This document shows, in pieces, positions 11,734 through 22,734 of a DNA stretch of 64,000 nt. Made by a program: the position numbers and the translations under genes. The notes beneath the pieces were generated by a model, which saw nothing but the letters and a program-made list of their open reading frames with translations, searched no databases and was not told where the DNA came from. Origin of the DNA: Carya illinoinensis (taxonomy: Eukaryota; Streptophyta; Magnoliopsida; Fagales; Juglandaceae); contig NC_056762.1 of the NCBI RefSeq assembly GCF_018687715.1, forward strand, positions 35,080,864 through 35,144,863, read 5' to 3'. Each line of letters starts with the position of its first letter. Within the stretch, counting starts at the first letter, position 1.

Positions 11734-12252
11734 GAGCTTGTTTTGGGTTGCGGTAGGAGTCTTATAAAGTGCTTAAATATTTTTAAAAACTCTTTAATGA
11801 AAAAATTAAGTCGTTTGAGTGTCACATATTAAAGCACTTTTAATTTCAAATAAGTTAAAAAGTACGTTTGAGGAAAATTATCATTTTAATTTTTTTTCTC
11901 AAACGTGCTTTTTTAGATAATATGAAACGTAATTCGAATTAAAAAAAAAAAACTCTCAATAGACGAAAATATCTATACAACTTTAAGATAATTACAACTT
12001 TTAAACTTTTAAAAATATGATCATAATCTTTAAAAATTTAAATAATCGTCATTTCTAGCTCATAAAGTACTTTTTAAATTTGTTTCCAAAGAATCCAAAC
12101 AAACGTAATATGTTTAAAAGTGTTTTAAACATATAGTTTATTAATTACCAAATAGTAAATAATTTTTTAATAGTAGAATTTATTACTTAAGTTATAAACT
12201 ATAAGTCCTAAAGTTATAAGTTATATTTCTTACCGCAATCCCAAACATGTAC
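11734..12252. mobile_element. Tourist/Harbinger-type MITE with TTA duplications
   Basis: The 519-bp element has inverted ends: the left has ttttgggttgcggta, and the reverse complement of the right has gtttgggattgcggta. It is flanked on both sides by tta (11731-11733 and 12253-12255), the target duplication usual for PIF/Harbinger MITEs. No transposase is encoded. Confidence 0.6.
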
Positions 12253-12852
12253 TTAATTGGTTCCCATTGGTCCAGTGTTGTTGTGGAAGAGATTGAGGTC
12301 TTGGATGGTATTCAAAGAGAATGAAGGAGACCAAGATTAATTGCAATATGCGAGTTCAGAGGGCCGAAACAAGTCTTGTTATACCGAGCTTCATAGTTCA
12401 TAGATATAGTATTGAGGCATGCTAACTTTGTTTAGTACCTGGTGAGGATAAAAGTAGATTCCAAGTTGAACATGTAAAATGTGGCTAAGATAGCTCCCTG
12501 AGGGAAGTATTTCTGCTTGTAAGTTAATGGTTGGAGCTAATTTCTAAGATAAGTTTAAAAAATTGAATTTTAAATTTGTTCAATCTAACATGTCAGCAGT
12601 GAGTAGTGTGTTCTCTAAATCGGCTGCAAATCAAAGTTTTCCCCATAAGGCTACTTGGGCTGTACAGCCATGGAGCATACCATAAACATGCATATGGAGT
12701 ATGTGTAATGTGTTTATTGAGTTTCTTGTTTTGCCGGGAAAATTGAAAATCAATAGGCACGAAGAAGAATGAAAAGAATAATGAAAATAAAACTATACTT
12801 ACCATGCTCATCCTTTTCTTCTATTTAGGTGTGTTCTGTCGACCCTAATGCA

Positions 12853-15800
12853 TTATGCAACTAATCTTTCCATAGTTCCTTTGTTCATCCTACGTGAAGC
12901 CAGGCCTTTTGCTGAGAGGCCTGAAGTAACGGGCATTGACGGTGTCTTTGGTGCTTCCTCATCGTCCCAAGTGTCATCCCAACTGTTTTCCCATCCATCT
13001 TTTGTGTCCAACTCTGATTTTCCCCCACTGGAGACTGGAAGTTCCATGTCAAGCTTTTGATACTTAGAGCCTTTGCCTGACAAATGCCTCCGCCTGAAGC
13101 TGATGCACATCCAAGCTGATACCAGTATCAGAATTGTTCCAAAGAAGACAAGTGCAGTAGCAGGGCTTCTTGTCAGAAAGCTTATGAACGAGGGGTTAGA
13201 GGTACCATCGAATGCCTTCTGGGAACTGTGTGCAATCAGATTCCTCACGTCAATGATGCAATTGCCACTTCCTGCTGTTAAGATGATCAAACTGTCAGTT
13301 CCTCCATCTATGACGGAAAGCTTCACCTGCACAATTTAGATATCTAGTCACAACTCACTAATTGAAAAAAATTTAGATTTCAAGTCACAACCCTATAAGT
13401 ATATTAACTATTAACTAATTGGGAGGCAAGCTAACAACAAAGCAAAAGTACCAAGTAAGTTCATCGATATTTCCAAGTGAATCTGTTGGTTTCCCTGTTA
13501 TTAGATGCTCAATGAGAGAAAAGTTATTACCATAAATACTGTCAATGCTATATGGAAACATCTTTATATGAGAAGTGCAAGCCACAAGTATGACAGTCCA
13601 TGGCAATGTGTATGTATGCTAACAATCATCTCTGAAATTTCAAGAATCTAGGTGGGCAATCTGCATAAAGGTATCGAGTGTCTTTTATTAAATGCGCTAC
13701 ATGCCCATGGAAAATTTCAACGATCAGATAATTAATTCTTATGTAAGTCCAGTTTCGTGGGTAAGAAGAAATTAACACCAATTTCACGTATATGCATTTG
13801 AATCCCGGTTCATCATGGAGCAGGTGCTGCATTCAGAGCATAAACTGATCGATTCAGCATAATAACTTTATGCAGTTTCCATTTAAGAGTTGGCCAATGA
13901 ACAGAACTTGTCAGTTGTTGGATACTCCTAAGAAGTCTATGAAAAATATTTTGTATCATGTTTGAACAAAGGGGGAAAACACATTCATAAATCCTGTATC
14001 ACTTCACATAACACCACAAGCTATTTAGTGGCGATCGTGGGGAGCGGAGGGGGGATGGAGAGAAAAAAGAACAGTCAATTTTTTTTTTTTTTTTTTGATA
14101 GGTAAAAAAGAACAGTCAAATTACATGTGGCTACTTCCTTAAACCAGGAGATGACTGGAATCAGATCAAGATATTCTTAATGCAACCGCTTGAGATAGTG
14201 CCATAAATTTATGAGTTATGATGGAAAATCAAGAACAAAAGTTACAAGGAAATAATCTGCTTTCGTGACAAGGATTCTTCCTTGGCAGTTTTTGGCATGA
14301 TGTTTGGGTAGGAGATATGGCTCTTAAGGATGTTTATCCTTCTATTTTCATAATTGCATGGGAACAACATGCTATGGTGGCTGACTTGCGGGAAAATACT
14401 AATGGTTCGCAGCAATGGAATGTTAACTTCATTAGGGAGGCACATGATATGGAAGTAGGTATACTAGGGGAGTTCTTTGATTTGCTATACAACATTAGTC
14501 CTGCTGTTACAGTGGTGGATAAGATGGAATGGAGACCTTCTAGCAGAGGAAAATTTCCTATACGATCTTTCTATGAGACTCTTACAGCGCAAGCTAGGAA
14601 TCGTTTTCCTTGGAATAACATATGGAGGAGTAAAGCACCTGCTAAAGCTGCTTTCTTTGTTTGTACAGCAGCCTTAGGGAAGCTTATGACCATTGATAAT
14701 CTAAGAAAATGTGGGCTCATCATCATTGATTGGTACTGTATGTGCAGGAATAGTAGTGAAACAATAGATCATTTACTCCTACAAAGTGAGTCAGGCCATA
14801 TGGAATTCCTTTTTCAGCAAAGTGGGATTAGCATGGATTATGCCGGAGATGGTGGTTGAACTACTAGCAAGTTGGAGAGGGACCACGGGGACACCACAGA
14901 TTGCAGCTGTGTGGAAGACAGCTCCCATTTGTATATTTTGGTGCATCTGGAGCGAAAGAAATGATAGAAATTCTGAGGATCGTGCGTGCTCCTTGGAAGA
15001 GTTTAAGAGCTTTTTCTAGAAGACTTTATTTATGTGGGTCATTGCTATAGATTTAAATGGTTTCAGCTTCCATGATTTCCTGGTAACCATTTCTAGTTCG
15101 TGAATAGGTGTAATCACATGCATACCTCCTGTGCACTTAGGCTATACCTATCTCTATATCAATAAAATATCTTCTTACTTATCCAAAAAGAAAGAACTCC
15201 AAAATAAATAGCAACAAAACCTCAACCCCAAGACAAGCAACATAATTCACAACACATCTTAAATCACATAATTGCTAATTTTTTTTTCTTCTATTAGTTT
15301 GTGGTAGTTTTGGACTATTACTATTTTTTTTTTCCAGTTTCCTTAGCTAGCCATTATGACCAGGAACTAATTAAATGAAAGCTCATCTGTGACTTGAACT
15401 TCAATAAAGATACCTTTTCGTATTCCCTCTCTTGAACTTGAACTTTTCTTTCCGCTAGCAGGACAAAATCAGGAGCAGAGATGGTAACATCAAGAAGGCC
15501 TTTTCCCTTGTTCTGAATTAAAAGTAACAGATCTGGAGAGTCTGAAGAATTTCCAACCAACATTGCATTCCGAATGATAAATATAAATCCCAAAAAGAAC
15601 AAAATAAAAGGAATCAGGAACATATTTCAGCGTCAGACAAAGCAATAAAATATGATCGATACTTTCAAAAGACAAGACATTCTATGATCCTTCATTTACA
15701 TACATGGTACTATAAATCAGACCAATCCAGATTTAGAAAGATTGATGTTCAAGTGATCAACAAACAAGCCATCTACCAAGGATCTGTTATTCCATAATTG

Positions 15801-17460
15801 ACACCACATTTGGTCTTTTATCGTTAGAACAGATATTTCAAATTACGAGTTGACTGCCAAAACCCTCTTTCCTATAATGCACCATTTTCTGGAACGTAAT
15901 ACTTAAATGCATGTGGATTTTACAGTCCAGAAGCAAAGACTAACGAGATAGTTGAAAAACATGTATAATATTACTGTGTTTAAAAAGGATTAATGGATTC
16001 TCCAAACCCATGTTGATTTGACAGTAAAGTATCAGAGGATGGCACTTTTTACAAGGTACATCCTCAATCTCTACCTAGAAGCCGTTCATGAATATTGCCT
16101 CCCATGTTATCCTACGCGGTGATTAGACATATACTTTCCAATAGTTGCAATCTTGTCAATTTGTTAAGAGAGAACAATTTAGCATAAATAGAATGTTTAA
16201 ATTTGGCCGCTTAACCAAAACAGAAAGACCTACTTAAGGAGTTAACTTCAATAAATATGAGTGGATAACATCAAATTTCACAACCCAACAACTAAGACAA
16301 GCAATATCACCAATTAACCGGCAGAAAAACAATCTCAGTTACAGTGTCAATACTCACCATCCCCCGGAACTCTCAAACATGCAACCAACTTTTTCTCCCC
16401 ATCCGTGCACATATTAGATGAATCACATTCTTCACCCCGAGAACCCTTATTCCACACTGATGTAGAAGAGATAACAACCCCTTCACTGCTCACCACCTTA
16501 CCCACATTCTTGGATTCCACACCATTTCTCAACTTCTCCTTTTCTTCACCACCCCTATTACCTTTTGATTCTTCACTTGCACCGCCCTCACCCTTTTGCA
16601 CATCTTCAGCTTCCCTCGATGCCAAATGCTTACTGGAATTGTTCCTATCTATGCCATTCTCAACAAGAGGACCCTCCTTTGATCCGTCCACTTGGTCTCC
16701 CCTAGTATATACCTTGTCAACTTTAGTAGAATTCAAAGCCAAGCTCGACCCACCTGTTTTCTTATTTGAACCATCCGTTTCGTTCTGAGTGGGACCAATT
16801 TTGGGATCCAAACCAGTGTTTACCTTAAACAAGCATTCAGAATCTATAATTAAACAAACATCACCCACTTAAACAATATACATTCTAAAAATCAAATAAA
16901 GTTTCCTTTCTCTGATGTTTACCTTCAAATAAGCCCGAGAGCAATCAATGACAGGTAGTATCCCAAAGAACGCCACGAAAAAAACAAACTTTGACTCCAT
17001 ATTGTAAGAACAAACCCACTACCCACTTGTTTGCATTACAAGAGGACCCTATTGTCATGACAATATGACATGAAAATTGAAGGAAAACACTCAAACAGAA
17101 GATACATAAAAAATTTATATGAGGAATCGAAGAGACCAAGTGTGAGATTTCTGACCTGGAAGAAGACAAATTTTCTGGACACATTTTTCGCATAGGCTTA
17201 CATCAAATCGAACAAGCTCTGGTTCTCACCGAGCTAGTCCGGGGTTGGATATAACAGGACTCTGAAGTCAACATGAGAGACTGGGAGATGGCCGAGTTCC
17301 CAAAGAGCCAAAACCCTGTGTCAATGCCACTACTGCGAATACCGTTTCGTTGAGCTTGAGAGCATCCGAAAGGCATTGAGCCTCCCAATAACACTAGGAA
17401 AACGATTCGACCAACTGAAAAATATCGCTCAGTGCAACTGGTAGCTAGTTGCTTTTTCAT
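12853..17460 (-). CDS. DUF7356-like single-pass membrane protein, 4 exons
   Basis: I assemble four exons: 17460-17343, 16843-16358, 15541-15414 and 13326-12853. All introns are GT/AG and the phases agree, giving 401 residues. The N-terminus has a hydrophobic segment (about residues 16-30) consistent with a signal peptide. Exon 2 is hydrophilic and low in complexity, rich in Ser, Glu, Lys and Gly. It ends in a conserved ECD..NMC..LVACLRVPG segment that continues into exon 3 with SPDLLLLIQNKGKG. One transmembrane helix spans about residues 300-321, followed by a basic stretch and an acidic, Trp-rich cytosolic tail (WDDTWDDEE). I recall this architecture from a conserved plant family of unknown function, annotated DUF7356 to the best of my memory. 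Intron 3 (about 2.1 kb) contains a LINE fragment on the other strand. Confidence 0.8.
14260..15190 (+). mobile_element. LINE (L1) 3' fragment in intron 3 of the DUF7356-like gene
   Basis: The plus strand encodes the end of a LINE ORF2: a WRPSSRGKFPIRSFYETL segment, then the zf-RVT region (WRSKAPAKAAFF, CMC). After a frameshift near 14780 the same protein continues as IWNSFFSKVGLAW and WCIWSERNDR. It ends in a LINE-like tail near 15190. The fragment is 5' truncated, broken and antisense to the host gene. Confidence 0.75.
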
Positions 17461-18540
17461 GAAACGGAAAAAACCATATTTTTTTCAACAATATTGCCTT
17501 TACAGCTTGATACAAGACGTTTAATATCATAGGATTTTATTTATAAAAAGAGAACATTATATTTATTTTATAGGTTTTTTTAATTTAAAAGGACGTAAAA
17601 TACAAATTTCAATTTTAAAAGAAGTTAAATTTGTTTAATTTTGAATTCAACTCTAATATATGGTGTTGACGCAAGGTACATATGCTTAATCTCCTTCGGG
17701 AGACATGGAATAAAGCTATCATGCTTGCCCAGGCGCTGAGCTTCACAAGAATCAAATTAGAGCAGCTTTAATGCTGGTTGGTTGCAAAGGAGTCAGCAAC
17801 ACAATAATAAATTTTGGTTTACTCAAAAGATCTTACCGTATAATAAAATCATATCAATTTATAAGAATTTTTTTATTAATCACATCAAGTCTACCTTTAT
17901 GAGAAGATTTATTAATTTAAAAATAAATTCTCAAGTTGTTATTTAAAATTTGAATTTTATTATTTAAGTGATATAAATTGTGTATTTCATAAAACAATTG
18001 AATCTTATTATTTGAATCTTACCGATTGTCGGTGACTTCAGCACCACCCTTTGTTTAAATAATTTGTTGCGTAAAACTTCTTGTGGGTAATGCTACTATA
18101 CTTTCTAATTGATACAATTTACTTTGCCCATTTGATATAACGCTATAATGTAGCACTACTTAGTTTATTAAAAAAAATTTAAAATATATATTCAAAACAA
18201 AATGGTATCTGACAATATAAAAAAATAAAAACTAAAATCCTATATTCCTTTTGCCCTTTATATTTGTGTTTTAAATTTTTTTTAATAAGTCATATAGCAC
18301 CATGATATCATATCAAGAGAACATAGTGAATGATGTAAAGTAGGGCACGATAGCATTTTCCATTTTATTTTGTACAATCAATAGGTAGGCCCGTCGGTTC
18401 TAATAGGGCCCATGAGGCAAATGACATGGTTTTGGGCTAACAAGAAGATTAAAGTTAAGTTGGTCCATTCGTACGGCCCATTCAGCTGAATAGGTCTGGC
18501 CAATCTGAACTCTCATATTTTTTTATCTTATTTTTAAGAG
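17461..18540. other. Upstream region of the DUF7356-like gene and intergenic DNA
   Basis: The first few hundred bases should hold the promoter of the minus-strand gene, but no clear TATA box stands out. The rest is AT-rich, with weak inverted repeats around 18093-18360 and no gene. Confidence 0.4.
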
Positions 18541-18544
18541 TAAT

Positions 18545-18700
18545 GTTGTATACCATACTCTCGTTCTATTTTTATTATATTAAGTAAGATGTGACACATT
18601 TATCACTATGATGATAAAGAAGCATATAATAAATGATCATTTAATAATAATAAATGTGTTACATTTGACTTAATGGGATGATAGTATAGTGTATAGATAT
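18545..18700. mobile_element. Fold-back MITE
   Basis: The two halves form an imperfect inverted repeat about 45-50 bp long, with arms containing taagtaagatgtgacacatt and its near complement. No coding capacity is present. Confidence 0.5.
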
Positions 18701-18994
18701 ATATTTTTTTAAATTCTTATCAATTTAAAATCTTATCATTTGAACATATGTAGAGCTTAATTAATAAAATGAAATATCGTAAAATTAAAAAGAAATTCAT
18801 CTAAAAATTGAAGTTGCAGGGCCACTGAGGATTTCTACCAACAGTTCAAATCTTTTATTTATTTTTTAAAGTATTTTTTATGTGTTTTTTTTTTTAAATT
18901 ACAAAACAATAATAAAAGAAATAAAAATAAATGTTAAAAAAAGGAATATGATAGCATGACTCTCAAACATGCCCACTCATTCTTTTTTCACTCT

Positions 18995-19187
18995 TTTTTT
19001 TTTTTCTTTTTTTTTTTTTTGAAAATGAACCTCTATATATGATTGAAACAAACTCAACCATCACAAACTTTATCTCAACCCAGACTTTGTACAATGAAGT
19101 TAGGGACTTCTTTCATCCATATTCTTTCATCCCCCAATTGTAAAGTAGCATTTGCTAAAGAATGAGATACCGTGTTGCTATCCCTAT
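18995..19187 (-). mobile_element. 3' end of a minus-strand LINE, left of the Sirevirus
   Basis: On the minus strand this encodes the end of a LINE-type RNase H domain (NTVSHSLANATLQLGDERIW) followed by a poly(A) tail, seen as poly(T) at about 18985-19020. The coding sequence resumes at 28502 on the far side of the Sirevirus. The two pieces share the cctat target duplication, so they are one LINE split by the insertion. Confidence 0.75.
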
Positions 19188-19738
19188 TGTTGAACTCAAG
19201 GTTTCAAGTTTCATATGATTATAAATCTACACATGGATTTTGATGATAACAAATGAATTCAAAGAATAAAGAAGTCTCAAGCTCAAGTTGTCTACACAAT
19301 GGAGTCAAGCACATCAAGGAAACAAGCATGAGCAAGAAGGGAACAAGTTCACATTAAAATTATAGAGTAATGTTGTAAATCTCTTCAAAATTCGAAATTA
19401 GGATTAATGCTCAAAATTAATATTTTATCATAAAGCATTAAAATACATTTTCCACATGTGCATGAATATTTTTGAAAATTAAATTTGAAAATTTTGAAAG
19501 ATGATTGATTGTCATCTTTTGCATGTGCATGCCTTGATTAAAGGGTTGAACTTTGAAAATATTAAAGATGATTGATTGTCATCTTTCACATGTGCATGTT
19601 TTATTTGAATATTTTCAAAAGTGATTGATGCTTTTTTAGACTTATACAAAAAGTAAAAGATTAGGTTTGAATTTTTTGAAAATGAAAGTGTGCTCATTTT
19701 GTCATATGCCAAAAGTAAAAGATTAGGTTTGATTTTTT

Positions 19739-19958
19739 TGAAAAAGTGAATGATGTTGTCTTTGACAATTGATAAAGAAGAACCTTTTATTTGAATTCTT
19801 TGAAAAAGTGAATGATGTTGTCTTTGACAATTGAAAAAAAAAAGAACCTTTTATTTGAATTCTTTGAAAAAGTGAATGATGTTGTCTTTGACAATTGAAA
19901 AAGAAGAACCTTTTATTTGAATTTTTTGAAAAAGTGAATGATGTTGTCTTTGACATGT
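19739..19958 (+). repeat. Tandem repeat in the Sirevirus U3
   Basis: Three full units and one partial unit of about 62 bp repeat gtgaatgatgttgtctttga. They lie 40-260 bp upstream of the TATA box, where promoter-proximal enhancer repeats often lie in plant LTRs. The same array is present in the 3' LTR at about 27648-27866. Confidence 0.9.
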
Positions 19959-19993
19959 GAATCTTTTTAAATTTGAATATGAAGTCTCATATG

Positions 19994-20003
19994 CCTATAA
20001 ATA
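19994..20003 (+). promoter_or_regulatory. TATA box of the Sirevirus LTR
   Basis: The sequence cctataaata lies after the U3 repeats and predicts transcription starting near 20030. Confidence 0.65.
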
Positions 20004-20594
20004 GATCATTTGAGAGCTTCACATTTACAACACCAAGAGCATACAACATTCATTCAAAGCTTTCATTCTCTCTTCTCTAAACATTGAGCCTTAATCCTTG
20101 TTCATTTTGAGAGATATAGCTTGCGCTGTATTGTTTTTATTTCACTCGTTGAGGAGTGTTTTCTGATAACCTACCCACTATCAGCTTTTGTATCAGAAAA
20201 AGGGTGTGTATAACCCTTGTGTGTGTAGAAAGTATTCTACACAGGAAATAGTTGAATCACCACGTGTAAGGTGATTGCAAGTGTAGAGGGTGTTCTACAC
20301 GGATCCTTTGTAGCGGTGTTGTTCAAAGGTGTAATAGGTTTCTATCTCCACCTGAAGGAGGTTGAATAGTGAATTTGGGAATCCTCAAGGGGTAGCTTGA
20401 GGCGAGGACGTAGGCAGTGGGGCCGAACCTCGTTAACATACTGAGTTTGCTTCTCTCTTACCCTTACTCCTTATATTTATTGTTATTTCATATTTTGTTT
20501 ATATTTTATATTATATATTTGATTTATAATTGTTAATTTTTTTTAATACAACTCAATTCACCCCCCCTCTTGTGTTAGTCATCTGGGCAACAAT

Positions 20595-20606
20595 TGGTAT
20601 CAGAGC
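20595..20606 (+). promoter_or_regulatory. Primer-binding site of the Sirevirus
   Basis: The sequence tggtatcagagc, two bases after the 5' LTR, is the exact initiator tRNA-Met primer-binding site used by plant copia elements. Confidence 0.92.
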
Positions 20607-20651
20607 TAAGAGCTCTATTATAAGATTAACTATCTTTTGAGTTAAGATCTT

Positions 20652-22286
20652 ATGGCTAACATTGCAGCTTCATTTGGTGAAGGTCAATCTAGTAGTCGGC
20701 CTCCACTCTTTTGTGGAGATAATTACTCATTCTGGAAAGTTAGAATGAGAATATTTCTTCAAGCTCAAGGTAGAGAAATATGGAAATGTATTGTAAATGG
20801 ACCTTATATTCCAACAAAAGTGGTTGGTGGAGTAAAGGTCAAAAAGGAAGAAGAAGAGTTTGATCGTGAAGACGATAGACTTTATACTTTAAATTTAACT
20901 GCTATGAATTTATTATATAATGCTCTTAATGGAAATGAGTTTAATAGAATAATGAATTGCGCTACGGCAAAGGAAATTTGGGATAACTTGGAAGTAACTT
21001 ATGAAGGAACTTCGCAAGTCAAGGAATCAAAAATTTATATTCTTACTCATGAATATGAAATGTTTAAGATGAATGATGATGAATCTATTTCTAGTATGCA
21101 CACTCGTTTTACTAACATCATAAACAGCTTGACAGCTCTTGGCAAAGTTTATTCCAAGGTAGAGATAGTAAGAAAAATTCTCAACTCTTTACCAAAACGT
21201 TGGGAATCAAAAGTTACAGCGATTCTTGAAGCTAGAGACCTCAAGAAGCTCGAAGTCAATGAACTCATCGGGTCACTTATCACCCATGAGTACACATTGA
21301 AAAGAGGAGAAGAAGAAGGAAAGCCAAAGAAGAGTTTAGCACTTAAAGCTGTTCCTCATGAAAGTGAAAGTGATGAAGATGAGGAAAATGACGATAAAGA
21401 TGAAGAAGTTGCGATGATAACAAGAAGAATTCAGAGGTTCTTGAAGAAAAATAGAACTCCTCCGAGGAAATCTTTCAAAAAGTTTTCCAAGAAAGATTCA
21501 GGTAAAAACGACACTTTAATTTGTTATAAATGCAATAAACCTGGTCATATCAAGCCAGATTGTCCTCTGCTAAAGAAAGATCGAAACAAGGGCAAGAAAG
21601 CAATGAAAGCTACATGGGATGATGATTCAAGTAGCTCAGATAGTGAAGCAAGCAATGAAGAATCAGCAAATCTTTGTCTTATGGCTAAAGATGACATTGA
21701 GGTAACAAATCTTGATAATATTGAAAATCCTTCATATGAAGAATTGCAAAATGTTTTAGAAGAGATTTATGAGGAATTTGAAAAATTGGGTATCAAGTAT
21801 ACTGCTTTGAAAAAGAAAAATTCTTCTTTAACAAACGAAATTGAAATTTTAAGAAAAGAAAGTATCATTTTGAAAGATGAAAATCTTGAATTGAATAAGA
21901 AGAAAACCGATTTAGAAAATATTGTTGAAAACTTTACGAATGGAAAAAGAAATTTTGAAAAACTTCTTGGTAGTCAAAGATGTGTTTTTGACAAGGCAGG
22001 TTTGGGATATATGCCAAAACAAAAATACAAACCTTATAAAAATTTCTTTGATAATCATTCTACCTCAAAGACTAATATTCAAAATTCTTTTCATAAAAAT
22101 AATTTTGTCAAAAAAGGATATTATTATAATCATTCAAGTTTTTCATATATGTCACATGCTATTTGTAATTTTTGTAATAGAAATGGTCATAATTATCATA
22201 CTTGTCCTATTAGAAGAAATCATACAATGACTATTAGGGTCATATGGGTACCTAAAAATCTTGTTTCTTCTAATACTAATAAATAA
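20652..22286 (+). CDS. gag: Gag protein of the Sirevirus
   Basis: The 544-residue protein forms the virus-like particle capsid. It begins at the first ATG after the primer-binding site. The N-terminal half is the UBN2-type copia gag domain. A CCHC zinc knuckle (CYKCNKPGHIKPDC) lies near residue 290. An acidic Ser-rich segment with the Sirevirus-typical NLCLMA follows, then a long coiled coil of about residues 360-450. A second knuckle (CNFCNRNGHNYHTC) is near residue 503. The frame ends with TAA, and the protease lies in another frame downstream. Confidence 0.9.
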   Translation: MANIAASFGEGQSSSRPPLFCGDNYSFWKVRMRIFLQAQGREIWKCIVNGPYIPTKVVGGVKVKKEEEEFDREDDRLYTLNLTAMNLLYNALNGNEFNRIMNCATAKEIWDNLEVTYEGTSQVKESKIYILTHEYEMFKMNDDESISSMHTRFTNIINSLTALGKVYSKVEIVRKILNSLPKRWESKVTAILEARDLKKLEVNELIGSLITHEYTLKRGEEEGKPKKSLALKAVPHESESDEDEENDDKDEEVAMITRRIQRFLKKNRTPPRKSFKKFSKKDSGKNDTLICYKCNKPGHIKPDCPLLKKDRNKGKKAMKATWDDDSSSSDSEASNEESANLCLMAKDDIEVTNLDNIENPSYEELQNVLEEIYEEFEKLGIKYTALKKKNSSLTNEIEILRKESIILKDENLELNKKKTDLENIVENFTNGKRNFEKLLGSQRCVFDKAGLGYMPKQKYKPYKNFFDNHSTSKTNIQNSFHKNNFVKKGYYYNHSSFSYMSHAICNFCNRNGHNYHTCPIRRNHTMTIRVIWVPKNLVSSNTNK

Positions 22287-22344
22287 AGGACCCAAAGAAC
22301 TTGGGTACCAAGAAAAATCATTTTAATTGTTTTTATAGGTATGC

Positions 22345-22722
22345 ATGAAGTCATCCACAAGCAAAAATAAGTGGTTTTTAGATAGTGGATGTTCAAGACA
22401 CATGACGGGAGACAAGACTAAGTTCTTTGATCTTAGATCTAAAGAAGAAGGACACGTGACATTTGGAGATAACTCGAAAGGGAAGATCGTGGGAATAGGT
22501 AAAATTGGTAATGAATCTTCTCTCATAATTGAAGATGTTCTACTTGTTGAAGGTTTAAAACATAATCTTTTGAGCATAAGTCAATTATGTGATAAAGGAT
22601 TTACAGTTACTTTTAAAATGGATAAATGCATTATTTTGAATGATCATGATTGTAATATTTGTTTTATTGCTTTTAGAAACAATAATGTTTATACAATTGA
22701 TTTTGAAGAAATTACCTCATAA
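22345..22722 (+). pseudogene. pol: Protease segment of Sirevirus pol, cut off by stops
   Basis: This frame encodes the aspartic protease region (WFLDSGCSRHMTGD) of pol. It is +1 relative to gag, is closed upstream by a stop at 22336-22338, and ends in TAA at 22720-22722. Past that stop the same frame continues directly into integrase. Related elements have a sense codon at this point, so the stop looks like a point mutation. Confidence 0.8.
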
Positions 22723-22734
22723 GATGCTATTTGC

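Larger units (their letters stand above)
19188..20592 (+). repeat. 5' LTR of the Sirevirus
   Basis: It runs from tgttgaac to ggcaaca and matches 27096-28501 almost perfectly. Its U3 contains a four-unit tandem repeat and a TATA box. Confidence 0.95.
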
